Below are positions 50,519 through 61,815 of a stretch of 64,000 bases of DNA, piece after piece. Source of the DNA: Brugia malayi (taxonomy: Eukaryota > Nematoda > Chromadorea > Rhabditida > Onchocercidae); contig NW_025062478.1 in NCBI RefSeq assembly GCF_000002995.4, positions 992,001-1,056,000 of the forward strand. The letters are read 5' to 3'. The translations under genes and the position numbers were made by a program. Position 1 is the stretch's first letter. Every line of letters begins with the position of its first letter. The notes under the pieces were generated by a model. The model saw only the letters and a program-made list of their open reading frames with translations. It was not told the origin of the DNA and searched no databases.

Positions 50519-53500
50519 TTAAACATTTTTAGCATCAAATAATGTCCGTGTTAGTGGTAGAATAGGATTGTTGATAGATTCAATCTGAAATTTTAATTAG
50601 TAAAATAAAATTTGAATATTATTTTTTTAAAAAAAAAAATTAATCATAAAACGAGAGAATTTGTTATACATATTTCTTTTTTTTTTGCAATGAAAAAATA
50701 ATTTTAACTTTTATTTATTAATTGTTTCATTATTTTCTTTTTTATTCTATTTATTAAAAAAAAAATAAATTAAAAAATTGTCTTTTTTCTAGTTTTACTA
50801 TTTGTAAAATGTAATTTTTTTTAAATGAATTTTAGATTTTTAAGAGAAATATTTTCAATTTATTACCATTTTTCAAAATGATTTTCAAAAAAGAAATTAA
50901 TCTATTTCTTTCTTTCAAACTGCAAAAACTGAAAAGAAAAATTCAATTCAAAATTTAATATTTTATTAAATTTGCTAGAAATCAAAAAAAAAAAAAAAAA
51001 TGATGGATTCAAACTTTTCCATTAGTTGTAACTTTAATAGCACATAGTTGACAGGTTGTCATCAAAGTGTGACATTTTTGTAAATCCCATGGAGTTTTAG
51101 CTATTCCATCATTTAGAACAAAAATTCCAGTAATATTACTAACAATTATGGCACATCTGAAATAAATATTACTTTTTAATATTAAAAAAAAAAAAAATTA
51201 AATTAATTTAAAAAGGAACTTGAAATCAACTCATTGTGATGTAACTATTTGTTTAAATTTCACTGATTACAAATGATAAATAACATTATTAATTAATTAA
51301 AATTAAATTGCAGTAGTAATTAGAGTTATTTATCCATATTATACGTCTCAAATTTAAATTTAAATTAATGGTAAATTTGATTGAAATTATTTAAATTCCC
51401 AGAAAACGTATAAGCAAGTAACAGCTTATGCTAATTTTGAAATATTATTACTTCTATTTTGTGCAAAAAAAAAAATAATTTCACGTATAAATAATTATTG
51501 ATAATAGCTTATCATTTTATGTCATCTGAGAACTGATAAGGGATGATAATTGAATCAATCAATTTATTCAGTTTTTCAGCATCATTTATTAAATTTTATT
51601 AATTTGGAAGTGTGAAAAATGAAATGAAAGGAATGAATTTTAATTAATTAGCAACAATTTGACGATTAATTATCAAAAAATTATGTTCCATCCCTAATTT
51701 TTTGGCTGATATGATATGATAACAAAACATTCACTATTTTAGCATATCATTTAGATCAAATAAGATGCCGAAAAATTGGCGTCAAGTTTAGATCAATTAA
51801 GAAATCAATATCATTTAAAAAATTTACGATAATTTGTCACAATGTCGCCTAATAAAAAAAATTGTAAAAATGCTATCTTATTATCTCATAAATTAAAATT
51901 TTATTTTAATTAACATTTCTTCTTTTTTTTTTTTTAATTAATACTGTAAAAGTAATTTTTTTTCTAATCTATTTGTTTATCATAAATTTAAATTAAATTA
52001 AATCAAACTTTGATAAAATATTTAATGAAATAATTACCTATCTTTAAAATTCAAATTAAATTAAATAAATAATTACCTATCTTTAAAATTCAAATTAAAT
52101 TAAATTAAATCAAACTTTGATGAAATATTTAATGAAATAATTACCTATCTTTAAAATACAAATTAAATTAAATTAAATTAAACTTTGATAAAATATTTAA
52201 TGAAATAATTACCTATCTTTAAAATTTACAATGATATGTTCGTAAAATCGTTGTAACCTATGAATAAATTCTTGTGGTGTTTCATTTTTTGAAAGTTCAT
52301 CAACTTTTAATAATGGCGTATAAATTTGATCAGTTGAAAGTATGCCTTGTTTTTGTAACTAAAAATAAAAGTAAAAAAAAAATATTTGTTTATATTTACT
52401 AATTAAGCAAAATAGAAATAAATTATTATTTTTTTTTATTTTTAATAATATAAATTTTTTTTTTCAATTTTGATATTAATTATTTTTTGTTATTTTTAAT
52501 ATTAATAATATAATAATTATTATTTTTTATTTTGCTATTATAAATATAAATTAATTAGTTCAAATTTAATTATCAAATGATTCTTTAGTACTATCAAAAT
52601 AAATATTATTACCATTTCATTGTTTAAATTTTTCAGAAAAAAAGAAAAGATATGATAAAACAGTAAAATTAATTTAACTTATCAAAATTTTTCAAATAAA
52701 TAATTTGTAATTTTGTTTTTTTTTTTTTAAAAGAAAGCAATAAACAAGAAAATAAGTATTACCTGTGCAATTGTTAGCCAATATTTTTGGCTCTCATCTC
52801 GAAAGGCTGTAAATTCAGCTAATGACGGTTCAACACAAATACACCAATTTTGAATTTGCAATGAACGTTGAATTGAATGTGCTGTTTGAATACACCTTAG
52901 CTCAGGTGATGTAAATATCTATATTGTAATAAAATCTTTTTTAATTTTATTAATTTTAGAATAATACAAAATTTTTATTTGTGCTATTAATAACTTAGCA
53001 AAATTGAAATGAATATTATTTTAAAATAAATATTAAAAAATTAGCAAATTATATTTTATAATTAATATTTTAATTGAATAAAAAGAAAAAAATTAAAATA
53101 TACAATTTTTGGTTGATAATTAGCATGCAAAATGCCTCGTCCAATTAATGCAGCGCATATTTTGCCATGCTCAGTAATTGGTGAATCAAACTGATAATGC
53201 GCAATTGGTCGTCTAATATAATCATATTTAAATAAAACTTTTTTTTTTTTATTCAATTTAAATTACATTTGTAAATTAAAATCAATGATAGATTATTTGA
53301 GAAATGTTAAATTGCATTAATTAATTTTAGTAATTGGTGAATCAAACTGATAATGCGCAATTGGTCGTCTAATATAATCATATTTAAATAAAACTTTTTT
53401 TTTTTATTCAATTTAAATTACATTTGTAAATTAAAATCAATGATAGATTATTTGAGAAATGTTAAATTGCATTAATTAATTTCAGTAATTGGTGAATCAA

Positions 53501-55444
53501 ACTGATAATGCGCAATTGGTCGTCTAATATAGTCATATTTAAATGAAAGTTTAAAAATTTTTTAAAAACTTTTTTTTATTCAAATTAAATTACACTTGCA
53601 AATTACAATCAATGATAGATTAATTAAGAAATGTTAAATTGCATTAATTAAATAATAAATATCTTGTTTATATTTTTATGATTAATTATAATTAATTTTC
53701 CTACCAATTTTTCATCAACTTATAAAATAGAACTTCCTTTCAGTGTGCTTAAAGCTTTTTTCCGGATTTATATTCCGTAATATTTGAGTACTAACCACCG
53801 ATCGACATTTGTAGACCATATTTTAGAGTTTAATTAATTAAATTAACCTTAATAATGACGATGGCATATTTAAATCATAGGGTCGATAAGCAATGTCATC
53901 GCTATTTCCAACAAATGATCGGTTAAACCAATTTGGAAATATTTGATCAACTGTTTCAGCATTAGTTATTCCAAATAAAATAAGTGAATATGATCGTTGC
54001 AACTTAAAAATGAAAATAAAAATTTAAAAAATCAATAAATTAGAAAATTTTTTCATTCGTAAAGTAAAACTTTAAGAAATTGAAAAAAAGAAAATGAATT
54101 TAAATTTTCATTTAAATTAATCTTTGAGAAGTTTTTTTTTTTTTTTTTTTTTTTTTTTTATTGAAATTTTAAACATTTAAAATTGAACATAGAATATTAC
54201 AAAGAGAAGAATTCGCTTATAGTTGAGTAAAACATAAGTAGTTATTTGTTATAATTTATTAAATAAACTTACTTTTAGAGTAGCAATACGAACTGATAAT
54301 GGAATAGCAGAAGCTATTCTGAAATAGCAATAAATTTTCAAATATTCCTAAGACTTGAACTGATGTCACATAATGCTAAAGCAGACTTGAACTGATGTCA
54401 CATAATGCTAAAGCAGACTTGAACTGATGTCACATAATGCTAAAGCAGACTTGAACTGATGTCACATAATGCTAAAGCAGACTTGAACTGATGTCACATA
54501 ATGCTAAAGCAGACTTGAACTGATGTCACATAATGCTAAAGCAGACTTGAACTGATGTCACATAATGCTAAAGCAGACTTGAACTGATGTCACATAATGC
54601 TAAAGGAGACAAACTGATATCTATTTTGAAAACAATTTCATATAATTAATTTCAATTTTTAATTATTATTTTGATTGATAATTTAAAAATTGGTTAAATC
54701 AGTAATTATTTGCTGTGTATTTTCTTCTTTCGATGACTATAAAAAAGAAAATTTCATTTATAAGAAAATAAAAGGATAACATTGGTTGTGATCGACCAGA
54801 TCGCATGCAAATTAGCTTTCGATGATTGGTATACTTTGAAGCAATTGATTTACTCTCTTCTAGATATCATTTAATTAGTTAATTAATTATGCAAATTTAG
54901 TATAACATATATTAAGTAACGTCTTGCTTTATAAATTTCAATTGTCTATTTTGCTAGAAAAAATATTTGAATTTTATTTTTCACTTAAATGTTTCATTCG
55001 TTTAAAATAATCTCTATAAAAAATGATAGACACTAACCTTATAAAATTTATAGTGGACAGTAACTTTTAAGAAATGGACAATAGCTTTATTAAAAAAATG
55101 ATGGACATTAGCCATCATGAAAAATGTAGGATAGTAAATTCTATGAAAATTAGTGGACAGCAAACTTTATGAAAAAGAGTGGACAGTAAACTCTGTGAAA
55201 AAGAATGGACACTACACTTTGTGAGAAAAAGTGGACACATAAAAAATGGTAAACAAATGGTATTTTATCATCAAAACTATGTAAACAATAAATTGCGATT
55301 CCATTGTCAAAAAAAAAGGAAACACTGACGCAAATTTTGACGCTTAATTAGTGCTTTTGAATTAATTAATTAATTAATTAAAGAAGGCTTCTAAAATTTA
55401 CCTTTATGTTTCCGATTTTTTGAAGTTTCTTTCTCTACGCTCAT
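50519..55444 (-). CDS. UBASH3/STS-like histidine phosphatase lacking both catalytic histidines
   Basis: Exons, 5' to 3': 55444-55402, 54859-54781, 54318-54273, 54002-53848, 53212-53104, 52918-52763, 52358-52213, 51156-51015, 50584-50519; about 313 residues, all phases consistent (the first three exons are less certain). A basic N-terminus (MSVEKETSKNRKHK) leads into a phosphoglycerate-mutase-type fold: YDLNMPSSLL, DSPITEHGKICAALIGRG, FTSPELRCIQTAHSIQ, VEPSLAEF, and the ending NPILPLTRTLF, which matches the C-terminal PPILPLTH of UBASH3/STS proteins. The catalytic RHGERxD motif is replaced without gaps by TNAETVD (69-75: His to Asn70, Arg to Thr69) and the second histidine, in IVAHAS, by IVSNIT (Asn252). 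Arg152 and Glu179 remain. Hence probably a catalytically dead scaffold or ligand-binding protein. The last exon is joined from AAA|GTTTGA; if not spliced there, it would end KV at 51009. AATAAA on the minus strand lies just beyond the stop. Confidence 0.82.
52002..52218 (-). repeat. Tandem copies of an exon-end and 5' splice site
   Basis: The segment ATTACCTATCTTTAAAA, which on the minus strand is the last 10 bases of exon 7 plus its GTAAT donor, occurs at about 52033, 52071, 52140 and 52209, the last being the real site. The units (38-69 bases) also carry CAAATTAAATTAAATTAAA spacers. The intron therefore contains three extra intact-looking donors downstream of the true one. Confidence 0.8.
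53173..53565 (-). repeat. Three copies of a 155-bp unit carrying an exon start and its 3' splice site
   Basis: The first 40 bases of exon 5 with its TATATTAG acceptor and flanking intron occur at 53173 (real exon), 53329 and 53484, spaced 156 and 155 bases. In the two upstream copies the exon fragment is followed by intron sequence with no GT donor, so they cannot be complete exons, but their acceptors look usable and would give truncated or out-of-frame inclusion. Confidence 0.85.
54352..54607. repeat. 32-bp minisatellite, eight near-identical copies
   Basis: The unit starts GACTTGAACTGATGTCACAT and continues AATGCTAAAGCA. Copies 1-7 look identical, and the last ends GGAG instead of CAG. 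It lies in the intron between exons 2 and 3 of the pseudo-phosphatase gene. High identity points to recent expansion, so it should vary in length between individuals. Confidence 0.95.
55025..55235 (+). repeat. Degenerate TGGACAGTAA tandem repeat
   Basis: About seven imperfect units of 25-40 bases with the core ATGAAAAAGAGTGGACAGTA lie in intron 1 of the pseudo-phosphatase gene. Confidence 0.65.
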
Positions 55445-56598
55445 TTTATTCTGCTCGTCTTTTGTTTTCTTTTTTTTAATAAATCTTCCGGCTAATATTT
55501 CTAAAATTTTAGTTTTACTACAATTATATCTCAAATAGCACATTTTAAAAGAGTTAATGATCAAATTAGCAGTCAAAAAATCCTCTAACATATTCAAAAA
55601 AAGAAAAAATTCTAAAATCAAAATCTGATCTCTGACAATTAATTTAAAATTTTTGAACTAAAATATTTGAATTGAAATATTGAAATATTTAATTGAAATA
55701 TTTTAATTTAAACATAATGACGAATTAAATTTTTGAAGTTTCGAAAAATTGCATTATTGAAATAATATATTCTTTAGCTGACAAAATTTTAAATTTGATT
55801 TGATTATTTAAGATTTTACTGAGAAGAAACTTTCAAATCAAGTTTGATAAATTGATAACAAAATTTATGTAAAATTCAAAAAATATAAAATTTTAAATTT
55901 TAAAAATTCAAAGAAATTTAAAATAAAAATTCAAAAAATTCATCTAAAATAATGTTACAATTCATTATCAAAATGCAATAACTGATATATGAATTTTTTC
56001 GACTTCATAAAATATTAGTTTTTAAGTTTAATTACTTTTAACCATCTCTAACAGACCATATGCTGTCAGTGTAATTGTCGAAATGAATAAATTTCAAAAA
56101 AAAAAAAAGATAATTTCATTTGTATTTTTTGCATATTTTAAATTAAAATTTAAAAAATGATATTTGAAGCTTTTATAATTTAAATGCTTCAAATATCATC
56201 GCAGTTTCATTCGTTTATCAAATTTAATTGCTGAATTCACCAAGTTTAATTGCTATCAAAGTATTATTTTTTTATTATAAAAAAAAATAATAAATTTTTT
56301 TGTTAAAAATTAAATCTTCGAATAAATGGAAATAATTTAAAGAATTAATATATTACTTTTATTTTATAAATATTTCAAATATTAGTAATTTTGCTATTTA
56401 AATTATATCTTTCAGTATTATTTTGTTTAATAAATTAGTAAAAATAATTTTTTGCTTGCGCTGAAAGAAATTTTCTTTTGCTGATGAAAATTTTTTAATT
56501 CAATTTTAAATTTATTAAACAAATAAAATAATAAGTCAAAAAAAAAATTGAAAATTATCAAATTATCTCTTGAAATTATCAAAAAATTTCCTGTTGAG
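55445..56598. promoter_or_regulatory. Shared upstream region of two divergent genes
   Basis: About 1.15 kb separates the start codons of the pseudo-phosphatase (-) and the lysine-rich orphan gene (+). It is AT-rich with an A-run at 56098-56108 and a short inverted pair (ATATTTGAAGC ... GCTTCAAATAT, about 56159-56199). No further gene seen. A bidirectional promoter is possible. Confidence 0.4.
56159..56199. repeat. Inverted repeat in the divergent promoter region
   Basis: GATATTTGAAGC (from about 56159) and GCTTCAAATATC (ending about 56199) are exact reverse complements of about 12 bases around an AT-rich loop. It could form a hairpin or bind a dimeric factor. Confidence 0.7.
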
Positions 56599-57343
56599 AT
56601 GAATGAATTATCAGTGCCAAAGTATTCACCAAATATTTATCAGTATATCAGTGGAATTATTGAAAATGCATTAAAACAAACTGAACAAATATTATTAAAT
56701 TTAAAGACACAACGTAATGATACAGTGATAAATGTTAAGAATGCAACAGGTTCTAATCAAATTTTTATTAAAAAATAATTTAATTAAAATTTAATTTTTC
56801 AATTAAAATATGTAATGAATATTTGTTACTTTTGTCATAAAAAAATTTTTTTTAATGCAAAATTTAAAAAAGAAAAAAGGAAAGAAAAGTAAGTAAAGCA
56901 TTTTTTGTTAATTAGATTAATTTTTATTATTCAACAAATAATATTTGCTAATTAAATTCTTTTTTCTTAAAAGAAAAAAAAAAACTAAATAAAAAGAAAT
57001 TTTAGAAAAATTAATGGTTTGGAAATAAATTTCATTAAAAAAAATTAAAAATATTTTTAAGTGAAACTTAATAATGAAGAAAAAAAGAAGTCTTCGACAA
57101 TGCATATGCAAAATGTTAAACAAACGGTAAATTATTAAATAATTTTAATAAAAATATAATAGTAGCATTTTATTTAAAGAAAGATCTTAAAATTTTAACT
57201 TTTAAATTTAAAAAATCAAAGTTAAATCTTGTAAATGAAAGTTATATTATTAAAAAAGTGAAAGTAATATTAATGAAAGTTTTATTATAAAAGAAATGAA
57301 AGTAATATTAATGAAGGTTATTCTATAAAAAAATGAAAGTATT

Positions 57344-57380
<37 letters not shown>

Positions 57381-60300
57381 AAATTTCATTTTTTTAATAA
57401 TATAATTTTCATTTCTCTAATAATAAAACTTTCATTAATATTTAATTAAGTAATATTAATGAAAATTACATTATGAAGATTGAAACTTAACCAATTACAA
57501 ATTTCAATATTTCAATGTAATTTTTTTTTTTTTTTAAAATCAAAATAGAATTATAAGTAAACATTAAAAATTTTGCAGTCAAATGATAATGATAAAACAT
57601 TGTTATCAGTGACAATGCAATGTCCACAAAAAGTAACCAATTCATCATGGCAAATTATGGATTTATTATGTTTTCCGATTGAAAATGAGGAACGAAATTT
57701 AAAATTCACTGATCGAATTTTTGTATCAATTGATCAAAAATCAATAATGCTAATGCGTGAATATGATAATTTGACTAATTGCATTCATCAAAAAGTGCAA
57801 ACAAAATGTAATCAATGTTATCAGAAGCAGATTAAAATGATAAAATTACAACAGCAACAAACTAAATTAGATCAACAAAAGGGAATAAGGTTAAATTATC
57901 ATTTATTATTAATATTTTTTTTTTTTAAATTACAAAATTTTATTATAGCAAAAAGTGAAGAAAGAAAGAAAGGAAAAAAGAAGGAAAACAGAAATAAATA
58001 AATAAACAAATAAATAAATAAATAAATAAAACAATTTCATATTATTTCAATAAAATAATCATATTTTATTGAAAATTTTCAATAATATAAAAATATTTCA
58101 ATCTTTTTTTCATAGTAATATAAATTATTATTAATCTAATTTACGACAACAATAATTAATTAATTATAGTAATTTATCTCAAAAACAAGTAAAGAAAGTT
58201 GACAAACATCGTTTAGCTTCAATTAAGAATGTTTCTAGCGAGCAATTTCCGCAGCGACAACAGCGCATACAACAAATACAGAAGCCTAAAGCTAATGAAA
58301 ATGGAAGTTAAGTTAATGAACGTGAAAGTTAACATTCACTAACATGGAAGTTACGTTACTTAATGTAGAAGTTAAGTTAATGAACGTGAAAGTTAACATT
58401 CACTAACATGGAAGTTACGTTACTTAATGTAGAAGTTAAGTTAATGAACGTGAAAGTTAACATTCACTAACATGGAAGTTACGTTACTTAATGTAGAAGT
58501 TAAGTTAATGAACACATGAAAGTTAAGTTAATGAATGTGGAAGCTAACGATCGCTGATGAGGAAGTTAAGTTAGTTAACGTGGAAGTTACGTTAGCTAAT
58601 GTAGAAGTTAAGTTAATGAACACGTGAAAGCTCTGAAAGTTAAGTTAATGAACGTAAAAGCTAACGTTCACTAACGTGAAAGTTAAGTTAGTTAGCGTGG
58701 AAGCTTATCTACTGAATGCTTAATTCATTTTCTTCCTTACTGTCCCTTTGAATACTTCATTCCCTATTGTTGGAAATTTCAAAAAAAAAAAAAATTAATA
58801 AAATAAGGTAAAAAAAAAGTTTTTTAATTCTAACCTAAGTGTATTTCTTATCATAGCAAAACACACTGATAAGACTATGCTAAAGTAATATTTTGTAATT
58901 TTAGATTCACTGATAAGGAAGAAATCTTATCATTAGATCAAAGTAAAGCAAAAATTGATCCATTGAATGTTCAAGAAAAATCGAAATCAATTAGCAAAAT
59001 GGATGAAGCAAGTGCAGAAAGTAGTGTTGAATTTGTAAGTTTACTTATTTAAAGCTAATGTATAAGTAATACTTTTTAATTTTTACTTAAGTAATACTTT
59101 ACTATTTAAATTGGTAAACTGGAAAGCCTGGAGAGAACTAGATTTTATTCTTTATTCATTTTACCTTAAAACATTCTAAAATTTTTTAACTCTTCAGAAG
59201 TGCTTTTAAAAAAAAAAAAAGATAAAAAGTTTAAACTTTCTAATTTGCTAATTTTGTTTATTAATTTATTTGATAGATTTTACTTTGTTTTTATCGGTTT
59301 TCTTTTTGTTTATTAAAAAAACCTATTAATTTATTTGATAAATGTTAAAGAAGTAAGCTAAGAATGAAATATATTTATACATTTTTTTAAATAATTTAAA
59401 TATTTTAACAATATCCAATGAAAATCTATCAAGAAAAAATATATATAAAGGAAATGTTGCAATATGATTGATAAACTTATCATTTATCAAAAAAGAAAGT
59501 AAATGATAAGAAGATATCACAATGCTAATCTTTTGATAATAACATTTCCGATTAAAAAAATCTTTTATCAACAGTTGGAAGAAGAAGTACCAATGAAATC
59601 GGAGAATAAACAAACACATAAAAAAAGAACAAAAAATAATTTAAAATTGAAATCACATCGTGGCAAACAAATTAGAAAGTCAAATAGCACTGAAATTGAT
59701 AAGCGAATGATATCAGCTAGAAATGGCAGTGATAGTCGAAGTACAATGCGATCATCTTCTGATACATCTGTTCATTGTTCGTATTTACTGATAATCAATA
59801 ATTCAAATTATTTTAAATGATATATCTAAAATTTAACTGAAAATATTTTTTTTGAAATTAATATTATTTAGAAATACTAGAATTGAAAAGCAATTTGTAA
59901 TTAGCAGAAAGTAAAACTTAAAAAATTTACAAATTGATTAAAAAAAAAAAAAAAACTATTTAAAATGTTTACAAAATTTTTTTTTCAAAGTATATAATTT
60001 CTTAAAAAGTTAGTCTATTTGCGCATAAATTAAAGTAAATTTTGAATAAAGTATAAAATATTTTATTTAGATGCAAAAATGAATGCAAAAAAAAAATTGA
60101 AACGTAAAACAAAAAAGAAAAAAACGAAAGCATCGAGCACTTTGGAACATGAATTGCCTTCTCAACAGCCTCCTTCATTAAGTATGATCAAAATATAATT
60201 TTTGCTTTATCAGTACTGATCATAAGTGATCTGATCCATTATCAATCACAATCTTTCTTCTTATCTTTATTTAATCATATAATTTTTTCCTTGTTTTATT

Positions 60301-61815
60301 CGTTTGTTTTTTTTTGTTTATAATTATAAACAATTTCTTAAAACAAATTCTTATAAGTGTCGATGCTTTTATCAATATCAGTAGTATAAGTGTTGATGCT
60401 TTTATCAATATCAGTAGTATAAGTGTCGATACTTTTATCAATATCAGCAATATAAGTTCGATGCTTTTATCAATATCTCGATGCTTTTATCAATATCAAT
60501 GTCTATACTTTTATCAATACTAGTAGTACCATATTAATGCTTTTACCAATATCAGTACTACTTCTGCTGATACTTTTATCAATATCAGTAGTGTCTATAT
60601 TGATACTTTTGTTAATATCAGTAGTATCTATGCTAATACTTCATAGCAATATCAGTAATACCTATAGTATTTTTATTAATACTTTTTTTTATCAATTATT
60701 AATATTTTTAATATTTTATTAATTTATTAATATCAGTAATAGTATTTTTTATTAATCAAATGTGAAATTAAACAGCTGATAAAGTGATCAATGACTGATA
60801 TAAAAATGACAACATTTTAGATACCACAAAAAAACAAAGATATGAAAAATATTTTAGTGTATTTCACTGAGTGATATCATTTACAAATGCAAAAATAACT
60901 ATTATCACTTTTTGAGGTTTCAAATTGCTATTAATTACAATAATTTGATAAAAATTAAATTTTCTAATATGTCATCAAAAAAAAAAAAAAAAAAGGAAAG
61001 AAATTTAATTTAGAAGAAAATGAAATGAGCGATGAAAGATGGAATGAAACTTATCAAATTTTTGGAAAGCCTAAAAATGGACGAAAGAATAAAAAACAAT
61101 TATCAATGGAACAATTCGGCACTGATCAACCTGTATCGAAACAATATCGTGGCGTAAGATCAATGGTTGAACCAATAGGTTGTCAAAAAGTAAAATAATT
61201 TTATTTTATTTTATATTTGTTTATTTTATTTTAAGTAAAATAATTTTATTTTATATTTGTTTATTTTATTTTAAGTAAAATAATTTCATTTATATTATAA
61301 AAAAAAAAAAGAAATTTGCATAATTATTTTATTTAAATGACAAATTTCGATTTTTTGCATTTTTATTATTAATCATTAATAAAATTTAGAAAATATTTCA
61401 TTCAAATAAACGCTGAATTTTAATAAAAAATAATAAATTAAATAATTTAACAAAAATTCATTTTAAATTATTCATTAATATATTTCAAAAAAAAAAACAT
61501 TTCATTCAAATAAATTTACAATTTTAATAAAAATAACAAACTTCAGTTTTAATTTAAAAAAAATAAAGCAAAAACCAAATAATTTAATGAAAATGAAGAA
61601 ATGAAAAAATTCATTTATTAATGTATGAATATTAATTAATATATATTTTAATAGTTATTTATAAATAATTTATAGTCTTTTTTTTTTTTTTTTTTTTGCT
61701 TTGGTGACAAAAGGTGACAAAATTTTTTGAAATTGTATTTTAGATTGTAATGAAAGGATGGAAGCCTCATTATAAAGTGAAAAAGATATGGTTGCAAGAT
61801 CTTTCCAAAGAATGA
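56599..61815 (+). CDS. Lysine-rich hypothetical protein, unrecognised
   Basis: Proposed exons: 56599-56733, 57579-57889, 58170-58306, 58857-58884, 58905-59034, 59575-59776, 60071-60181, 60996-61189, 61744-61815; about 439 residues with all phases agreeing. The 28-base fourth exon is proposed only because it restores phase, and the acceptor of exon 8 follows a poly-A rather than a pyrimidine tract. The N-terminal third (VPKYSPNIYQYISGIIENAL, LLCFPIENEERN, CIHQKVQTKCNQC) looks ordered; the middle is Gln- and Lys-rich; basic runs such as KRKTKKKKTK resemble nuclear localisation signals; the C-terminus is GWKPHYKVKKIWLQDLSKE. No family recognised and no catalytic motif seen. If exons 4 or 8 are wrong, this could be two genes, with the first ending at 58312. 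AATAAA lies at 61871-61876. Confidence 0.6.
58303..58702 (+). repeat. 64-bp minisatellite abutting a 5' splice site of the orphan gene
   Basis: Units start GTTAAGTTAATGAACGTGAA and continue with ACATGGAAGTTACGTTACTT. Three near-perfect 64-base copies are followed by degenerate ones. The proposed donor GGAA|GTTAAG at 58307 is the first base of the array, so donor-like sequence recurs in every unit. Confidence 0.88.
60352..60690 (+). repeat. About 33-bp tandem repeat in an intron of the orphan gene
   Basis: About ten units like GATGCTTTTATCAATATCAG followed by TAGTATAAGTGTC, becoming degenerate downstream. The length of 33 keeps one frame open (SVDAFINISSI), but there is no supporting exon context. 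Confidence 0.85.
61193..61282 (+). repeat. Two-copy tandem duplication, about 43 bp
   Basis: TTTATTTTATTTTAAGTAAA and flanking sequence is repeated directly after the donor of the exon ending 61189. It lies in the last intron of the orphan gene and includes repeated AAGTAAAATAATTT donor-like sequence. Confidence 0.75.

Noticed and set aside
51009..51014. Stop codon directly after exon 8 as the end of the pseudo-phosphatase
   Set aside because: The exon at 50519-50584 joins in phase and carries NPILPLTRTLF, the conserved family C-terminus, so splicing at GTTTGA is preferred.
54352..54607. Regularly spaced 32-bp units resembling a CRISPR array
   Set aside because: The units are directly adjacent with no unique spacers, and the genome is eukaryotic. 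It is a minisatellite.
60314..60523. Open frame of repeated SVDAFINISSI
   Set aside because: It is produced by a 33-base intronic tandem repeat and has no exon borders in phase with the gene.
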